From: Candidatus Gastranaerophilales bacterium
GTDB taxonomy: Bacteria > Bacillota > Clostridia > Lachnospirales > Lachnospiraceae
Direction of reading: 5' to 3'
Length of the DNA stretch: 64,000 bases
NCBI GenBank assembly: GCA_023663225.1
Contig: JAMPHU010000005.1
Coordinates: forward strand, 1-64,000
Shown here: in pieces, positions 61,261-64,000 of the stretch
Layout of the letters: each line of letters starts with the position of its first letter
Numbering within the stretch: position 1 is the first letter of the stretch
The notes under the pieces: generated by a model
Seen by the model: only the letters and a program-made list of their open reading frames with translations
What the model was told of the DNA's origin: nothing
Database searches by the model: none
Position numbers and translations under genes: made by a program

Positions 61261-63390
61261 ATGTTGGCAATTTACAAAAAAGAGCTGCAATCCTACTTCC
61301 GCTCCTTTATCGGTTTTTTGTTTGTCGGGGCGACGTTGTTTTTCCTGGGATTGTATTTTGTCGTATATAATTTGTTATATGGGTATCCGTATTTTTCTTA
61401 CACTCTGACGGGCACGGTCTCGATTTTGCTGTTCAGCGTGCCAATCTTAACGATGCGTATTCTGGCGGAGGAGAAGCGCAGCCGATCGGATCAGCTTATT
61501 TTGACGGCTCCCGTGACCGTGGGAAGTGTGGTATTGGGTAAATTTCTGGCGCTGTTGACCATTTTTACCATTCCTGTGGCGGTCAGTTGTGTGTATCCGC
61601 TGATTATGAGACGTTACGGTGCGGTTCCCATGGGGGAGTCCTATCTGGCCGTATTGGCGTACTTTTTGTTTGGAATGTTGGCGATCGCCGTGGGTATTTT
61701 TATCTCCTCTCTGACGGAGAGTCAAATCATTGCGGCGGTACTTAGCTTTGCGGTGTTGTTTGTGGGTTATATGATGAGTTCTATCTGTGATATGATCTCC
61801 TCCACAGGCAATCTTTTGACTGCGATCATAGGTGTTTTTGATATATACACGCCCTTTTCCAATCTGCTCAACGGTACGCTGAATATTGGTTCCGTAGTGT
61901 ATTTTGTGTCCATGACGGCGTTGATCTTGTTTTTGACCGTGCAGTCCATACAGAAAAGACGCTACAGTGTGTCGGTGAAGAATTTTAGCATAGGCGCGTA
62001 CAGTGTGGGAATGATCGTGGTGGCGGTGGCTGCCGCTATGATGGTTAATGTGGTGATTGCGCAGATGCCGAGCACTTGGACTAACATCGACCTGACGACG
62101 AATCAGTTGTATTCCCTGACCGATCAGACCAAGGAATATGTGAGGAGTATTGAGGAGGATGTAAATATTTATGTGTTGGCCAGCGAGGACAATCAGGATG
62201 CGATCCTGAAACAGACGTTGGATCGCTATGACGATCTCTCCAGCCATATCACCGTGACATATGTGGATCCCAATATCTCTCCGACATTTTATATGCAATA
62301 TACCAACGCGGCCGTCAGTATCAACAGTGTGATTGTAGAGAGCGCCAAACGCAGTATGGTGATCGATTACAATGATATTTACGAGGTTTCCTCTCAGTTG
62401 GATCCCTATACTTATACGTACATCAATGAGACGACCGGATATGACGGTGAAGGTCAGATCACCAGTGCGCTTGCCTATGTGCTGTCCGAGAGCACACAGA
62501 AATTATATCTGCTCTCCGGCCATGACGAGTATGCCCTTTCTTCCAATTTCCTGGCAGCGCTTGACAAGGCCAATGTAGAGTATGAAACCATTGATTTGAT
62601 GGATTATGATGTGGTGCCTGACGATGCGGCATGTCTCTTTGTCCATGCGCCGTCCCGAGATTTTTCCGCGGAGGATCTCTCCAAGTTGGAAGCATATCTG
62701 AATGGGGGAGGCTCCATGATCTACGTGGCGGGTTACGCGGAGGGCGCTATGCCCAACACAAACGCTTTGTTGGATGGTATGGGACTCTCCATTTTGAAAG
62801 GTCTTGTGATAGAGCCGGATACGAGTAACTATTCCGGCACGCCGTACTATCTGCTGCCAAATCAGAGCAGATCTGTTTACACGGAAGGATTGTATTCCAA
62901 CAACTATTATGTGTTTGCGCCGCTCTGTCAGGGAATCGTGATTGCCGACGAGAACATGGAAGGGATGCGATACACTACCTTTTTGTCTACTTCCGACAGT
63001 GCCTTTTCCAAGAACGCCACAGGGGTGATCGAGAGCTATGATAAGGAAGATGGAGATATTGACGGCCCCTTTGGAATTGGTGTGGAAGCCGTGAAAACGG
63101 TGGGCGAAGGAGTGTCCGCCACTATGGTAGTGTACGGCAGCACAGCGATCTTTACCGATACGGCAGATCAGTATGTGCGCGGAGACAATATGATTTTGTT
63201 CTCCAATACGATCAGCGCGCTAGTGAACTATGAGATGAATACGTCTGTTCCGGTAAAAAGTTATGAGGCGTCCTATCTGTCTCTCAGCCAGAAAAATGTG
63301 GTTGCGATCTCTCTTGTGACCGTGATCGCACTGCCTCTTGGATGTGTGATCGCAGGATTTGTGATCTGGTTTAGAAGGAGGTCTCGCTGA
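61261..63390 (+). CDS. ABC-2 permease fused to a GldG-like extracytoplasmic domain
   Basis: 709 residues. Residues about 1-240 are an ABC-2 permease with six membrane segments (ILAEEKRSRSDQLILTAPVT). A seventh helix (about 245-270) leads to an outside GldG/ABC_transp_aux region (about 275-675: LTTNQLYSLTDQTKEYVRSI, then LYLLSGHDEYALSSNFLAAL) and a final helix and basic tail. In Bacteroidota GldF and GldG are separate gliding/exporter genes; here they are one polypeptide. The stop overlaps the next start (ATG 63390). Confidence 0.85.
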   Translation: MLAIYKKELQSYFRSFIGFLFVGATLFFLGLYFVVYNLLYGYPYFSYTLTGTVSILLFSVPILTMRILAEEKRSRSDQLILTAPVTVGSVVLGKFLALLTIFTIPVAVSCVYPLIMRRYGAVPMGESYLAVLAYFLFGMLAIAVGIFISSLTESQIIAAVLSFAVLFVGYMMSSICDMISSTGNLLTAIIGVFDIYTPFSNLLNGTLNIGSVVYFVSMTALILFLTVQSIQKRRYSVSVKNFSIGAYSVGMIVVAVAAAMMVNVVIAQMPSTWTNIDLTTNQLYSLTDQTKEYVRSIEEDVNIYVLASEDNQDAILKQTLDRYDDLSSHITVTYVDPNISPTFYMQYTNAAVSINSVIVESAKRSMVIDYNDIYEVSSQLDPYTYTYINETTGYDGEGQITSALAYVLSESTQKLYLLSGHDEYALSSNFLAALDKANVEYETIDLMDYDVVPDDAACLFVHAPSRDFSAEDLSKLEAYLNGGGSMIYVAGYAEGAMPNTNALLDGMGLSILKGLVIEPDTSNYSGTPYYLLPNQSRSVYTEGLYSNNYYVFAPLCQGIVIADENMEGMRYTTFLSTSDSAFSKNATGVIESYDKEDGDIDGPFGIGVEAVKTVGEGVSATMVVYGSTAIFTDTADQYVRGDNMILFSNTISALVNYEMNTSVPVKSYEASYLSLSQKNVVAISLVTVIALPLGCVIAGFVIWFRRRSR

Positions 63391-63929
63391 TGAAAAGGCA
63401 ATCCAGACAGTTTATTGTTTTGTTGGCTCTTTTGATAATAGTAATGGTAGCTTTTTTCGGCGTTATGCAATATAATAAGATACAGGGAGACAATCCCGCA
63501 TCGACGCCGGCGGAGAGAATCATAGATATCAACAAAGATGATATCATTCGTTTCCGCTATGACTACATGGGAGAGGTATATACCTATGAGAAGGTGGACG
63601 ATGTCTGGCGCTGTGTGGAAGAGCCGGATATTGCGCTTCACCAGAACAAGGTCATTGCCATGGTAAACAGATTTGCCGCCGTGGAGGTTCAACAGACCAT
63701 TGAAAATGTGACGGACTTTGCGCAATATGGCCTGGAGGAGGGTTATCAGGTGCTGACCTATGAGACCGCCACAGAGAGTTACACGATCCACATAGGGAAT
63801 CTGAATGAGGTGACAGATATTTGCTACATCTGTCTGCCGTCCACAAACACAGTATACACGGTTCAGACCATGCTGGTGGGCAGTATCAGCCGCACGCCGC
63901 AGGATCTCGCGGACACGACTACACAATAG
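63390..63929 (+). CDS. DUF4340-like membrane-anchored protein, short
   Basis: 179 residues with an N-terminal anchor (FIVLLALLIIVMVAFFGVM) and a DUF4340-like beta domain (IIRFRYDYMGEVYTYEKVDD, then VENVTDFAQYGLEEGYQVL). It belongs to the GldA/GldG exporter operon. Members usually reach 300 residues or more, so this may be a short version or may be cut by a stop near 63929; the remaining 71 bases up to the window end show no clear continuation in that frame. Confidence 0.7.
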   Translation: MKRQSRQFIVLLALLIIVMVAFFGVMQYNKIQGDNPASTPAERIIDINKDDIIRFRYDYMGEVYTYEKVDDVWRCVEEPDIALHQNKVIAMVNRFAAVEVQQTIENVTDFAQYGLEEGYQVLTYETATESYTIHIGNLNEVTDICYICLPSTNTVYTVQTMLVGSISRTPQDLADTTTQ

Positions 63930-64000
63930 TCCTGTGCCTGTATGGCAGGAGCCACTTTGAAAGGAATCCGCTGAATATGAGGATGGATACGTCTGTGATT

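Noticed and set aside
63930..64000. A further gene at the right edge
   Set aside because: Only 71 bases remain with several stops in all rightward frames; nothing could be supported.

Overview
The window looks like a chromosome segment of an anaerobic Clostridia bacterium of the Lachnospiraceae type. The reasons are strong AGGAGG ribosome-binding sites with frequent ATGA/TAATG coupling, a Firmicutes class II GalT, YteP/YtcP/YtcQ-type pectin-oligosaccharide import, group II ECF transport, SdpRI, BlaI/BlaR1-like pairs, VanW and VanZ. No rRNA, tRNA, CRISPR array or complete insertion sequence was seen. The species assignment is inference.

1-13 kb is an accessory patchwork. It holds a truncated AbiEii toxin fragment, a large propeller/solute-binding lipoprotein, a nitroreductase, an SdpR/SdpI pair, a TauE/SafE permease, an unknown protein and an ICMT-family methyltransferase. 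A frameshifted polymorphic-toxin C-terminus with its likely immunity gene follows. Next come an ECF transporter operon (small ORF, S, T and a double ATPase), a Fic protein and an LprI-like lipoprotein. The methyltransferase and ECF promoters carry the same GTTAG-N6-CTAAY operator. 13-17 kb holds a BlaI/BlaR1-like pair behind a promoter buried in a perfect 22-bp inverted repeat, and an AraC-HTH/GGDEF fusion.

17-33 kb is the most striking region: a Ter (tellurium-resistance-like) stress island. The biosynthetic part has a TRSP phosphoribosyltransferase, a StiP-type phosphoribosyltransferase, an ATP-grasp enzyme, a CitE-like lyase and a HAD phosphatase. The structural and sensing part has a protease with a YceG-like N-terminus and a trypsin domain, a rhomboid protease, YceG, a TelA/YceH protein and four TerD-family proteins, followed by a P-type Ca2+ ATPase and a MATE exporter. 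The layout suggests a small nucleoside-like metabolite made by the enzymes, coupled to Ca2+-binding TerD proteins, membrane proteolysis and Ca2+ export. There is no TerC or TerB in the window.

34-38 kb has a LacI-type-sensor/GGDEF protein, a small membrane protein, a cytidylate-kinase-like protein and an AraC regulator. 38-51 kb is a rhamnogalacturonan-I locus: divergent AraC regulator, ABC importer, GH105 unsaturated-uronyl hydrolase, SGNH acetylesterase, GH112 phosphorylase, GalK and GalT. In this setting the GH112 enzyme is most likely a galactosyl-rhamnose phosphorylase feeding Gal-1-P to GalT.

51-64 kb is envelope and housekeeping material: LysM protein, VanW, AIR-synthase-like protein, Lrp regulator, aminotransferase, TrmL, VanZ, metallo-beta-lactamase-fold hydrolase, a decayed GH2-like protein, and an ABC exporter with a GldG fusion and a DUF4340-like protein. 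The 58.4-59.2 kb intergenic region contains a roughly 330-bp giant palindrome and one copy of a 160-bp hairpin repeat. The other copy lies inverted at 22.15 kb within the Ter island.
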